From assembly GCA_035285585.1 (NCBI GenBank), contig JAYKGU010000309.1, forward strand, positions 1-38,102: DNA of 38,102 nt, written 5' to 3'. Made by a program: the position numbers and the translations under genes. How positions within the stretch are numbered: the first letter of the stretch is position 1; each line of letters starts with the position of its first letter. Below, piece after piece: positions 30,109 through 37,976 of this stretch. Under the pieces are notes generated by a model. The model was not told the DNA's origin. It saw only the letters and a program-made list of their open reading frames with translations, and ran no database searches. Origin of the DNA: JAYKGU01 sp035285585. GTDB lineage: Bacteria; Cyanobacteriota; Cyanobacteriia; CAKZMO01.

Positions 30109-30864
30109 ATGACTGTAGTGTTGAAAGTTGGGAACCGTTCTGTAAACGCCGAGGAAATCCTGCCCCTGATGGCGGGTTATCAGATGCTGCCCAAATTCCT
30201 TCAGGAGCTGCTAATCGATGATGCGATCGCCGCCATCGACTGCCCACCCGAGGAAACCCAGCAGGCCCTTGAGCAGTTTTACGCCCAAAACCAAATCCAG
30301 GATGAATCTGCCCGCGCAGTGTGGCTTGCCCAATATGGTATGAGTCAGGCCCAGCTTGAATCTCTGGCAACGCGGGAGCTGCGCATTGAAAAGTTTAAAC
30401 AGGCAACTTGGGGGCCAAAGCTGGAGTCCTACTTCCTTGATCGCAAGGGTAAGCTAGACAAGGTCATCTACTCCCTGATTCGTACCAAAGATTTGGGGAT
30501 CGCCCAGGAGCTTTATTTTCGCATTCTCGAAGAGGAGCAGTCCTTTGCCGAATCGGCCCGTGAGTTTTCCCAGGGGCCAGAAGCCCAAACCGACGGTCTG
30601 ATTGGCCCGGTGGAGCTGAGTGTGCCCCACCCCGCCCTGGCCCAACTGCTGTCCCTCAGCCAGCCAGGCGATCTCTGCCCGCCCACCCGCGTCGGTGAAT
30701 GGATGGTAATCGTGCGTCTGGAGCGCTTTATCCCCGCCCAGCTAGACGATGCCATGCGCCAGCGCCTGCTGAATGAATGCTTTAAAGAGTGGATTCAGGA
30801 ACAGCTCAAGCAGGTTAAGTCCATAACTGCTTCAGAAACCTCGACCAGCGCGGTCGGGTCTTAG
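30109..30864 (+). CDS. PpiC-type peptidylprolyl isomerase-like protein of a secretion operon
   Basis: The 251-residue protein has a helical N-terminal region like SurA/PpiC chaperones. A parvulin-like domain follows (about 125-225), with QSFAESAREFSQGP, GLIGPVELSVPHPAL, LLSLSQPGDLCPPTRVGEWMVIVRLE. No signal peptide is visible, so it probably acts in the cytoplasm, perhaps as a chaperone for the exporter's substrate. ATG 30109 is preferred to the GTG at 30085. Such genes often precede HlyB-type genes in cyanobacteria, and here the exporter gene starts 75 bases downstream. Confidence 0.85.
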   Translation: MTVVLKVGNRSVNAEEILPLMAGYQMLPKFLQELLIDDAIAAIDCPPEETQQALEQFYAQNQIQDESARAVWLAQYGMSQAQLESLATRELRIEKFKQATWGPKLESYFLDRKGKLDKVIYSLIRTKDLGIAQELYFRILEEEQSFAESAREFSQGPEAQTDGLIGPVELSVPHPALAQLLSLSQPGDLCPPTRVGEWMVIVRLERFIPAQLDDAMRQRLLNECFKEWIQEQLKQVKSITASETSTSAVGS

Positions 30865-30939
30865 TCAACAGGTTTCCATTTACCCGTTTCTGCTAACTGG
30901 CTTCCATCTACTTTGTCTATCGCGCCGAGTTCTTGCCCC

Positions 30940-33900
30940 ATGACTTACACCCGTACAACCATTCAGGATTTTCTGGCCAGCATTCCCCCCTTCGACCAGC
31001 TTCCAGCAGCAACCCTGCAGGAGGTCTCCGAGAAGTTTAAGTTACTGCGGTATCGCATGGGGCAGGCCATTTTTGTTCGCGATCGCCTGCCTTCCCAGGT
31101 GGCCATTCTCTACCAGGGCCAGGCCCGCCTGCTGGGGTACGATCCCCGCACCGAAAAGCCCACCACTCTGCAATTGCTGCAACCAGGGGCGGTGCTGGGC
31201 TGGGTGGGGCTGGTGCGGGGTCAGCCCTGCGAAACGGCGATCGCTTCCACGGAAACCATCTGCCTGGTGATGCCCGCCCTCGACTTCCTGGCGCTGCTCG
31301 AGGGGCAGCCGGTTCTGGCTGGAGCTTTTCGCAACAAGTGTCCTCTGATTGAGGCATTTGACCTGCTGGGGGCCGAAATTCACCGGCAGGCCCTGGGCAA
31401 CGCCGACCTCAAGCAAATTGCCCTCCAGGCCCAAACCGACGCCATCATCACCAACCTGCCGCCCGGACAAACGCCCGTGAGCCAGTTAGATCCGCAGCGA
31501 CTCTGGCTGGTGAGCGGGGGCGGGGCGATCGCCGACCTGCCGGTGGGCAGCCGCTTCAACCCCCGGACAACGGGCCTCACCCACCTCACAGTCACTGGCT
31601 CGTACCCGGCGCGACTGATTGGCATTCATGAATCGGTCTTTTCGCTGACGCCCTCCGGCCCTCCCACCGTTACCACGGTCGAAGATACCGAGGTGGCGGG
31701 CGAAGATGGCATTCCCTACGCCCCCGATCGCCCGGCTGCTCTGGAAACTCCCATTTTCCAGGAAGAAAAGCGAGGACGGCGATCGCTCCAGGACTATCCC
31801 TTCTTCCGGGGTCAGGGCGACCTGGATGCGGCTATGGCGGTCTTCCAGATGCTGGCCAAATACCATAACCTGCCTTTCCGTAAGGACGTGGTGAAGCGGG
31901 TGCTGGTGAGCCAGCTAGAGCGGACTGGGGGAAATTCTCTGGAACTGTGTGGGGCGATCGCCGAAATGATGGGTCTCCAGGCCCAGCTGGTTACCGCCCC
32001 GGCCAGTGCCATTGGCCGCCTGGAGCCTCCGGCCCTGGTCATGTGGCGCGATAGCCCCGCCGTGATTTACGAAGCCAGTGAGCAAGAGGTAGTAGTAGCT
32101 GCACCAGAAATGGGCATTCTGCAGCGCCGCACCGCTGATTTTGTACAAACCTGGGGTGAGGAAACCGAGTCTGGCGGTCGCCAGGGACGGGTGCTGCTGT
32201 TCAAGCTTACCAAGCACTCCCCCCAAAAGCGGTTTGGCCTGAGCTGGTTCCTCCCCTCCCTCAGCAAATACCGGGTGGTGCTGATTGAGGTGTTCGTCGC
32301 CTCCTTCTTCGTACAGTTGTTTGCCCTGGCCAACCCCCTGATGATCCAGGTGATCATCGACAAGGTGATCGTGCAGAACAGTGCCGACACGCTGCAGGTG
32401 CTGGGCGTTTTCCTGCTGGTCATCGCCGTCTTCGAGGCGGTGCTCACCAGCCTGCGAACCTACCTGTTCGTCGATACCACCAACCGCATCGACATGGCCC
32501 TCGGCTCCGAGATTATCGACCACCTGCTGCGCCTGCCCCTGCGCTACTTCGAGCGGCGACCGGTGGGTGAACTGTCTACCCGCATCAACGAGCTGGAAAA
32601 CATCCGCCAGTTCCTCACGGGTACGGCCCTGACGGTGGTGCTGGACGCGATTTTCTCGGTGATCTACATCGTCGTCATGTTCTTCTACAGTTGGCTGCTC
32701 ACCCTGGTGTCGCTGGCGACCATTCCCCTCTTCGTGGGCCTGGCGTTCATCGCATCTCCGATCATTCGCCAGCAGCTCCGTCACAAAGCCGAGCGCAACG
32801 CCGAAACCCAGTCCTATCTGGTGGAGGTGATGTCAGGAATTCAGACTGTCAAGGCGCAGAACATGGAGCTGCGAGCGCGGTGGCAGTGGCAGCAGCGCTA
32901 TGCCCGCTACGTCAGCGCAGGGTTTAAGACGGTGCTGACCTCGACAACCGCCAGTTCCACCAGTAACTTTTTGAACAAGCTGTCAGGGCTGCTCGTTCTC
33001 TGGGTGGGGGCTTACCTGGTGCTGGAGCAGCAGCTCACCCTGGGCCAGCTCATCGCTTTCCGGATTATTTCGGGATATGTAACCAGCCCTCTGCTGCGTC
33101 TGGCCCAGCTCTGGCAGAACTTCCAGGAAACGGCCCTGTCCATTGAGCGCCTCAGCGACATCATTGATGCGGCTCCCGAAGCCGACGAGGTAGACCGCAA
33201 CAATATCCCCATGCCGCCGGTCAAAGGCGCAGTGGTCTATGAAAACGTGTCCTTTCGGTTTGGCACCAGCGGCCCGCCGCAGCTCAACAACGTCAGCGTG
33301 GAGTTCGAGCCGGGTTCCTTTGTCGGCCTGGTGGGCCAGAGCGGATCGGGTAAGAGTACCCTGACCAAGCTGCTGCCCCGCCTGTATGAGCTGGAAACCG
33401 GGCGTATCCTGGTGGACGGCTATGACATCAGTAAGGTGGAACTGTACTCCCTGCGCCAGCAAATCGGCATCGTGCCCCAGGACAGCCTGCTGTTTGAGGG
33501 GTCGATTCAGGAAAACATTGCCCTGACCATGCCTGATGCCTCGCCAGATGCCATTATCGAAGCCGCTAAGGTGGCCGCCGCCCACGACTTTATTATGGAG
33601 CTGCCCAACGGCTATAACACCCGCGTGGGTGAGCGGGGCGCGTCCCTGTCTGGGGGGCAGCGACAGCGGATTGCGATCGCCCGCACCGTTCTCCAAAATC
33701 CCCGTATGCTCATCCTGGACGAAGCCACCAGTGCTTTGGACTACGACACCGAGCGGCGGGTTTGCCTCAACCTGGCGGAAGCCTTCAAGGGCCGCACGGT
33801 ATTCTTTATCACCCACCGCCTCAGTACTATTCGTGGTGCTGATGTGATCCTGATGCTGGATAAGGGATCTATCGTAGAGAAAGGAACCCATGCCGAGCTG

Positions 33901-33957
33901 ATGGCACTTCAGGGGCGGTATTACTGCCTCTACCAGCAGCAGGAAGCTCAGCTCTAG
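30940..33957 (+). CDS. HlyB-like type I secretion ABC transporter with cNMP-like and inactive C39-like domains
   Basis: The 1005-residue protein is a fused membrane and ATPase half-transporter that exports unfolded proteins. In order, it has a cyclic-nucleotide-binding-like domain (about 15-130), a linker and a C39-peptidase-like domain (about 285-420). Six transmembrane helices follow (about 455-740), then the ATPase with Walker A GQSGSGKST (K805), signature LSGGQRQR (from 903), Walker B MLILDEATSALD and the H-loop FITHRLST. In the C39-like domain the catalytic cysteine position is L295 (GDLDAAMA instead of the usual DCG). It therefore cannot cut leader peptides and should instead hold an RTX-type substrate, as HlyB does. 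It is followed by the HlyD-type gene after 69 bases. No substrate gene is visible. Confidence 0.93.
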   Translation: MTYTRTTIQDFLASIPPFDQLPAATLQEVSEKFKLLRYRMGQAIFVRDRLPSQVAILYQGQARLLGYDPRTEKPTTLQLLQPGAVLGWVGLVRGQPCETAIASTETICLVMPALDFLALLEGQPVLAGAFRNKCPLIEAFDLLGAEIHRQALGNADLKQIALQAQTDAIITNLPPGQTPVSQLDPQRLWLVSGGGAIADLPVGSRFNPRTTGLTHLTVTGSYPARLIGIHESVFSLTPSGPPTVTTVEDTEVAGEDGIPYAPDRPAALETPIFQEEKRGRRSLQDYPFFRGQGDLDAAMAVFQMLAKYHNLPFRKDVVKRVLVSQLERTGGNSLELCGAIAEMMGLQAQLVTAPASAIGRLEPPALVMWRDSPAVIYEASEQEVVVAAPEMGILQRRTADFVQTWGEETESGGRQGRVLLFKLTKHSPQKRFGLSWFLPSLSKYRVVLIEVFVASFFVQLFALANPLMIQVIIDKVIVQNSADTLQVLGVFLLVIAVFEAVLTSLRTYLFVDTTNRIDMALGSEIIDHLLRLPLRYFERRPVGELSTRINELENIRQFLTGTALTVVLDAIFSVIYIVVMFFYSWLLTLVSLATIPLFVGLAFIASPIIRQQLRHKAERNAETQSYLVEVMSGIQTVKAQNMELRARWQWQQRYARYVSAGFKTVLTSTTASSTSNFLNKLSGLLVLWVGAYLVLEQQLTLGQLIAFRIISGYVTSPLLRLAQLWQNFQETALSIERLSDIIDAAPEADEVDRNNIPMPPVKGAVVYENVSFRFGTSGPPQLNNVSVEFEPGSFVGLVGQSGSGKSTLTKLLPRLYELETGRILVDGYDISKVELYSLRQQIGIVPQDSLLFEGSIQENIALTMPDASPDAIIEAAKVAAAHDFIMELPNGYNTRVGERGASLSGGQRQRIAIARTVLQNPRMLILDEATSALDYDTERRVCLNLAEAFKGRTVFFITHRLSTIRGADVILMLDKGSIVEKGTHAELMALQGRYYCLYQQQEAQL

Positions 33958-34026
33958 AGTCTTCATTCACCTGGCTTCAATCCATTACCTACCCCTCATA
34001 GTTGGCAATTTGCAGCAAGACGACCC

Positions 34027-35649
34027 ATGAAAGAGACTCCAGAACCAAAATTCACCAACGGTCAGCTTCCCCAGGGCGATCGCCCCCAGAATGGCAACCA
34101 GCCTAATGCGGCAATCACCACCCTGGATCCCAAACAGTCCCCCAGCCCCCAGCCATCCCAGGGGATGACTAAGTCGGGAGATAGCGACAATAAGGTCATT
34201 CGGGCCGAGGCATTCGATCAGCCCGTCATTTTGAAGCAAACGCCCATCTGGTCCAGGGCCATCGTCTGGGGCATTGTGGGGGTGGTTACCTTTGGTATCG
34301 CCTGGGCCTGTCTGGCCAAAATTGAAGAGGCGGTGCCCGCCACGGGCATTTTGGAACCTCAGGGAGCGGTTTGGGAAATTGAACCCCCCATCGCCGGTAA
34401 GGTAGAGGAGGTGCTGGTCGAGGATGGGGACGAAGTGCGCAAGGGCGACCTGCTGGTGCGCCTCGACCCTACCGCAGCCCAGGCCGAGCGAGAGTCGTTG
34501 GCGCAGGTGCGCGATTCCTTAGTCAAAGAAAACCAGTTTTACCGTGCCCAGTTGGGTGGCGTATCTCTACCCAGTCTGACTGAACTGGCAGAAATTGAGC
34601 TGCCCCCTGAAGTCCTGGCCCTCACCACCAGTCGCCGCACCCTGCTGGAGGAAAACGCCCTCTATGCGTCGCTGCTGACCGGACAGGGCGGCGGCAACTT
34701 CAGCCCCAATCAGCAGATTCGCCTGGGAACCTTGCAGACTGAGGCTAATTCCCGCATCGCTGCCGCCCAGCTAGAGGTGGAGCGCACCCAGCGCGAGCTG
34801 ATCCAAACCCGCCAGCAGATAGCAACGATCCAGGAAGCCTCGGACATCGAGCAGAGTATCTTGGAGAACATTGAGCCGCTGGTGGCGGAGGGGGCGATCG
34901 CCGAGCTGCAGTATAACCGCCAGCAGGTGGAAGTTCTCAACCGCAGGGCCGAGCTAGATCGGCTCACCCAGCAAGAGCAGGTACTGGGGGCACAGCTGGC
35001 CCAGGCCCAGGAGCAGTTGGTGAACACGGTGGCCCTCTCCCGCAACGACATCATGAACCGCATGGCCGACAACGAGAAGCGCATTGCGGAGATCGACAGT
35101 GAACTGAATAAGCGCATCGTCGAGAATGATAAGCAGCTGGCCGACCTCAACAGCCAGCTCAGTCAAACTGAGTTGACCCTGAACTACCAGGAAATTCGCT
35201 CCCCCATCGACGGCATTGTGTTCGACCTGCAGGCCCAGGATCAGGGCTTCATCAACAACAACTCTCCCGAACCCATCCTGAAAGTGGTGCCAGGGGACGC
35301 GCTGGTGGCCAAAGTGTTTATTACCAACCAGGACATCGGTTTTGTTGAACCAGGTATGGATGTGGATGTGCGCATTGACTCCTTCCCGTTCAGCGAGTTC
35401 GGTGACGTGGAGGGCGAGCTGAAGTGGATTGGTTCTGACGCGCTGCCCCCAGACGAGATCCGCCCCTTCTACCACTTCCCGGCCCGGATTGAAATTGACC
35501 AGCAGTACATTAATGTCAGTGGTCGCCCCATCAACCTCCAGTCGGGGATGTCCATCAGCGTCAACATTAAAACCCGCAAGAAGCGGGTCATCTCCATCTT
35601 TACGGACAACTTTGTTCGCAAGGTGGAAAGCCTGCGGCAGACTCGCTAA
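34027..35649 (+). CDS. HlyD-family periplasmic adaptor of type I secretion
   Basis: The 540-residue protein links the inner-membrane ABC exporter to a TolC-type outer-membrane channel. It has a ~75-residue polar, Pro/Gln-rich cytoplasmic tail, one transmembrane helix (about 77-98: AIVWGIVGVVTFGIAWACL) and the first half of a lipoyl domain (AVWEIEPPIAGKVEEVLVEDGDEVRKGDLLVRLD). A long helical hairpin follows (about 155-380, with QLEVERTQRELIQTRQQI), then the second lipoyl half (EIRSPIDGIVFDL) and a beta-barrel ending in MSISVNIKTRKKRV. This matches HlyD, not the shorter MacA type. It converges with the next gene with 19 bases between. Confidence 0.93.
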   Translation: MKETPEPKFTNGQLPQGDRPQNGNQPNAAITTLDPKQSPSPQPSQGMTKSGDSDNKVIRAEAFDQPVILKQTPIWSRAIVWGIVGVVTFGIAWACLAKIEEAVPATGILEPQGAVWEIEPPIAGKVEEVLVEDGDEVRKGDLLVRLDPTAAQAERESLAQVRDSLVKENQFYRAQLGGVSLPSLTELAEIELPPEVLALTTSRRTLLEENALYASLLTGQGGGNFSPNQQIRLGTLQTEANSRIAAAQLEVERTQRELIQTRQQIATIQEASDIEQSILENIEPLVAEGAIAELQYNRQQVEVLNRRAELDRLTQQEQVLGAQLAQAQEQLVNTVALSRNDIMNRMADNEKRIAEIDSELNKRIVENDKQLADLNSQLSQTELTLNYQEIRSPIDGIVFDLQAQDQGFINNNSPEPILKVVPGDALVAKVFITNQDIGFVEPGMDVDVRIDSFPFSEFGDVEGELKWIGSDALPPDEIRPFYHFPARIEIDQQYINVSGRPINLQSGMSISVNIKTRKKRVISIFTDNFVRKVESLRQTR

Positions 35650-35668
35650 TTCAACGTCGCGTAGGGGT

Positions 35669-36136
35669 TCAGGGCCGCTTGTAGCTGGCTACCCGGACGG
35701 TCAGGTCTCCCTGCTGGGGATCGTGGGTGAAGACAAAGCTGCCCCCCTTTTGTTCGTGGCCGGAGAGGAAGTCGATTTGCTGTTCTCCGGTTTCAGCTTC
35801 TTCGTCATCGAGCTGGAGCGTCGCTGTTACCTGCACTGTCCGGGCGATGCGTCCCCCCGTGTTGTGAATAGCAAAGGGGACGTAGTACAGCCCATCGGTA
35901 AGGCGCGGTGCGGACACCTCGACCTGGAAGGCAGGGGGACGGTTCTGATTTACCTGCCAGTCGAAGATCACCAGCCCCACCAGCCCCAGAAGAATCAGGG
36001 CGGCTATGGCAAAGGTAATCCACTCGGCCAGCGATCGCCCCGCTGCTAAAGCCTGAGTCTGGCGATCGCCAGCCCCCGAGGTTTCTATCTGATTTTGGGA
36101 GGATCCTGACTCGGACAGGGATTCCGGTTTGCCCAT
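35669..36136 (-). CDS. TIGR02588 family membrane-anchored protein
   Basis: The 155-residue protein has a polar cytoplasmic N-terminus (1-~35) and one transmembrane helix (AEWITFAIAALILLGLVGLVIF). An extracytoplasmic beta-rich domain follows, with FQVEVSAPRL, YYVPFAIHNTGGRIARTVQVTATL and GDLTVRVASY. This matches TIGR02588, a family found beside TIGR02587 in cyanobacteria and other bacteria; its function is unknown. Here a palindromic element lies directly upstream and separates it from the TIGR02587 gene. The ATG is 7 bases from the element's end and has no Shine-Dalgarno, so translation may be weakened or rely on read-through. Confidence 0.8.
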   Translation of the reverse strand: MGKPESLSESGSSQNQIETSGAGDRQTQALAAGRSLAEWITFAIAALILLGLVGLVIFDWQVNQNRPPAFQVEVSAPRLTDGLYYVPFAIHNTGGRIARTVQVTATLQLDDEEAETGEQQIDFLSGHEQKGGSFVFTHDPQQGDLTVRVASYKRP

Positions 36137-36143
36137 GGAATTC

Positions 36144-36247
36144 TAAGTAGAACTGTATTGAAAAACGAAGGTTAGAAAACCGGGGCGCTCCCCGGTGGGG
36201 CGCTCCCCTGGTTTTCTAACATGAATTTAATTGTGCGGACCTACTTA
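36144..36247 (-). repeat. MITE-like palindromic element, copy F (104 bp)
   Basis: It reads TAAGTAGAACTGTATTG at the left, has central stem GTTAGAAAACCGGGG with its complement, and ends GACCTACTTA. It lies between two same-strand genes that are usually adjacent. Confidence 0.85.
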
Positions 36248-36302
36248 CAGGTTTTGTTAGTACGTTTTAACGGCGTCTCTTCCATCAAATCAAAGTTCTG
36301 GG

Positions 36303-37205
36303 TCAAATCAAAATTCGCCCAGCCGCTCCCCCCACGGAAGCGGGCAGCCCCAGCACAATCACATCCCCCAGCCACTCCTGCCAGGGATCGGTCAGGGTCA
36401 ACTGCTGAAAGAACACCAGCATCACCGTCGAGGCCAGCAGCGCTACCAGGTAGGCCACCAGGGTTTCTGTCACTGGACTGAGCAGCAACCCCCGCTGCTG
36501 GCGCTCGGTGCGATCGGTAAAGCCAGAGGCAAACACAATGGCATAGGAAAGCAACAGGGACGCCCCCATGATCAACAGTAGCCACAGGGGCGGAATGGCG
36601 GAAGCCAGCAGGGGGATCTCCTCGGTGGGGGCGATGCTGAAGGCGATGATCACGGCCCCCAGCAGGGTGGCATCCAGGTCGATCAGGGTGTCCCGCAGGC
36701 TAAACGGGGTGAAGGCAGTGAATGGGGTCTGTTCTGGGCGGCGGCGATGGGTGCTCCGCTCAGACAGGCTGACATTCGACGGCGATCGCTCCCAGCTCAG
36801 GGTCGAGCGGGCCAGGGCGACCCCAATGGCAAAGGGCACCGCCTCAAAAATCAGCTTGCCCAGGGTTTCGGACAGGGGCGTGGTCAGGGTAATGCGCCGC
36901 AGCAGCACCAGGGCGATCGCCGCACACACCACCCCCAAACTCAAGGCTTCAATACTTTCCATCACGGCCTCAATGGGGCGGAGGTTCGGGGTACGCCGAA
37001 ACCCCTGTACCTCTGTCAATAGCAGCACCACAATGAAGGTGGTGCCCAGCACGGCCAGCAGCCGCACTGATTGGATAGAGGAGCCAATCGACCAGACCTC
37101 TACGGTATAGAGCAGGGGAATGCCAAACAAAAACCCTCCCGACGCTCCCCGCAGCAGATCCCGCAGTTCTTCCAGCCACATTGAGCGAGGCTCAGAAGCG
37201 GTCAT
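36303..37205 (-). CDS. TIGR02587 family integral membrane protein
   Basis: The protein (300 residues from ATG 37205) has about eight hydrophobic segments spread over its length: GGFLFGIPLLYTVEVWSI, LLAVLGTTFIVVLLLTEV, LSLGVVCAAIALVLL, AVPFAIGVALA, LLGAVIIAFSIA, LWLLLIMGASLLLSYAIVFAS, LVAYLVALLASTVMLVFF and a C-terminal VIVLGLPASVGGAAG. The SxAPTEEIPLLAS stretch is typical of TIGR02587. The function is not known. It starts with an ATGA overlap on the stop codon of the DUF2721 gene, so the two are translationally coupled. The frame extends further upstream, but that part lies within the DUF2721 gene. Confidence 0.85.
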   Translation of the reverse strand: MTASEPRSMWLEELRDLLRGASGGFLFGIPLLYTVEVWSIGSSIQSVRLLAVLGTTFIVVLLLTEVQGFRRTPNLRPIEAVMESIEALSLGVVCAAIALVLLRRITLTTPLSETLGKLIFEAVPFAIGVALARSTLSWERSPSNVSLSERSTHRRRPEQTPFTAFTPFSLRDTLIDLDATLLGAVIIAFSIAPTEEIPLLASAIPPLWLLLIMGASLLLSYAIVFASGFTDRTERQQRGLLLSPVTETLVAYLVALLASTVMLVFFQQLTLTDPWQEWLGDVIVLGLPASVGGAAGRILI

Positions 37206-37642
37206 AGCAGCCCCCGCAGTTCCTCCCTTAGGGCTTTGAGGGAGAGACTCATGTCTTGAATAAACAGCAGCACCGAGGTCACCAGGCACATCAAGCTGAT
37301 AATGAACAGGCCCACCACCACCCCTTCTAACCCCAGCCCCAGCAGGTAGATGCTAAACAGCGTCACCACCAGCAGGCTGACGAACAACACGCTGGCCAGG
37401 GCAAAGCTGATCGCTAACAGGAGCAGGCGCGATCGCCAGTAGAGAATGCGGATCTGGGCGGCGATGCGCTCAGTGTGGTCGTAGTTAGCCTGGTTAATCT
37501 GCTTGATCAAGCTTCTCAGGCGATCGGTGGTGCGTCCAAAGCGATTGGTCATGGAGAGAATCAGCAGGCCGATTCCGGAAACCAGGACGACTGGAGAAAT
37601 TGCCGTTTGCAGAATTTCTACTAATTCATTGGGGTCTTGCAT
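37202..37642 (-). CDS. DUF2721 membrane protein
   Basis: The 146-residue protein matches DUF2721 in layout. An N-terminal helix (MQDPNELVEILQTAISPVVLVSGIGLLILSMTNRFGRTTDRLR) contains the conserved NR-xx-R(TV)xDR segment. A charged helix follows, then two transmembrane helices (LLLLAISFALASVLFVSLLVVTLFSIYLLGLGL and VVVGLFIISLMCLVTSVLLFIQD) and a short basic end. The family has no assigned function. The stop overlaps the start of the TIGR02587 gene, suggesting a small membrane-protein operon that may also have included TIGR02588. Confidence 0.85.
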   Translation of the reverse strand: MQDPNELVEILQTAISPVVLVSGIGLLILSMTNRFGRTTDRLRSLIKQINQANYDHTERIAAQIRILYWRSRLLLLAISFALASVLFVSLLVVTLFSIYLLGLGLEGVVVGLFIISLMCLVTSVLLFIQDMSLSLKALREELRGLL

Positions 37643-37976
37643 CTGCCCGTGGAAACCTCCCCACGCACGACTCAACGCCGCAGTTTAACATCTCCCCTCG
37701 CCAACAGCCAGATACCCCCAGCGAAGTTGCGAAGACCGGGGCTGGGGGAAGCAACAAGAAATTGCCAACGCCCTCAGTAAACACCGTGGTTTTCGCATTT
37801 GCAAAAAATGTGTCGGAGCAAGAAATAATGGGCTGAGGCCTGTCCAGCCTTCCCGCAAAATTGCAGCGCAAGGAACCGATAGCAAATGGGGCTGTACACC
37901 TGGAGAATAGACCTGTACCAATTGGCAGCGGCTGCCCCAGTCGCCCCCCTACCGCCATGAATCACGCTCTCACCGA
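37643..37976. other. Gap between the DUF2721 gene and the IS200/IS605-like end
   Basis: About 330 bases with the likely promoter of the DUF2721 operon. Reading frames on both strands here look like shadows and show no features that I recognise. Confidence 0.4.

Noticed and set aside
36221..36481. Plus-strand frame starting MNLIVRTYLQ
   Set aside because: The start is the outward ATG of copy F and the rest is antisense to the TIGR02587 gene.
37600..37958. Open frames on both strands upstream of DUF2721
   Set aside because: They overlap the DUF2721 start and show biased, non-domain composition.
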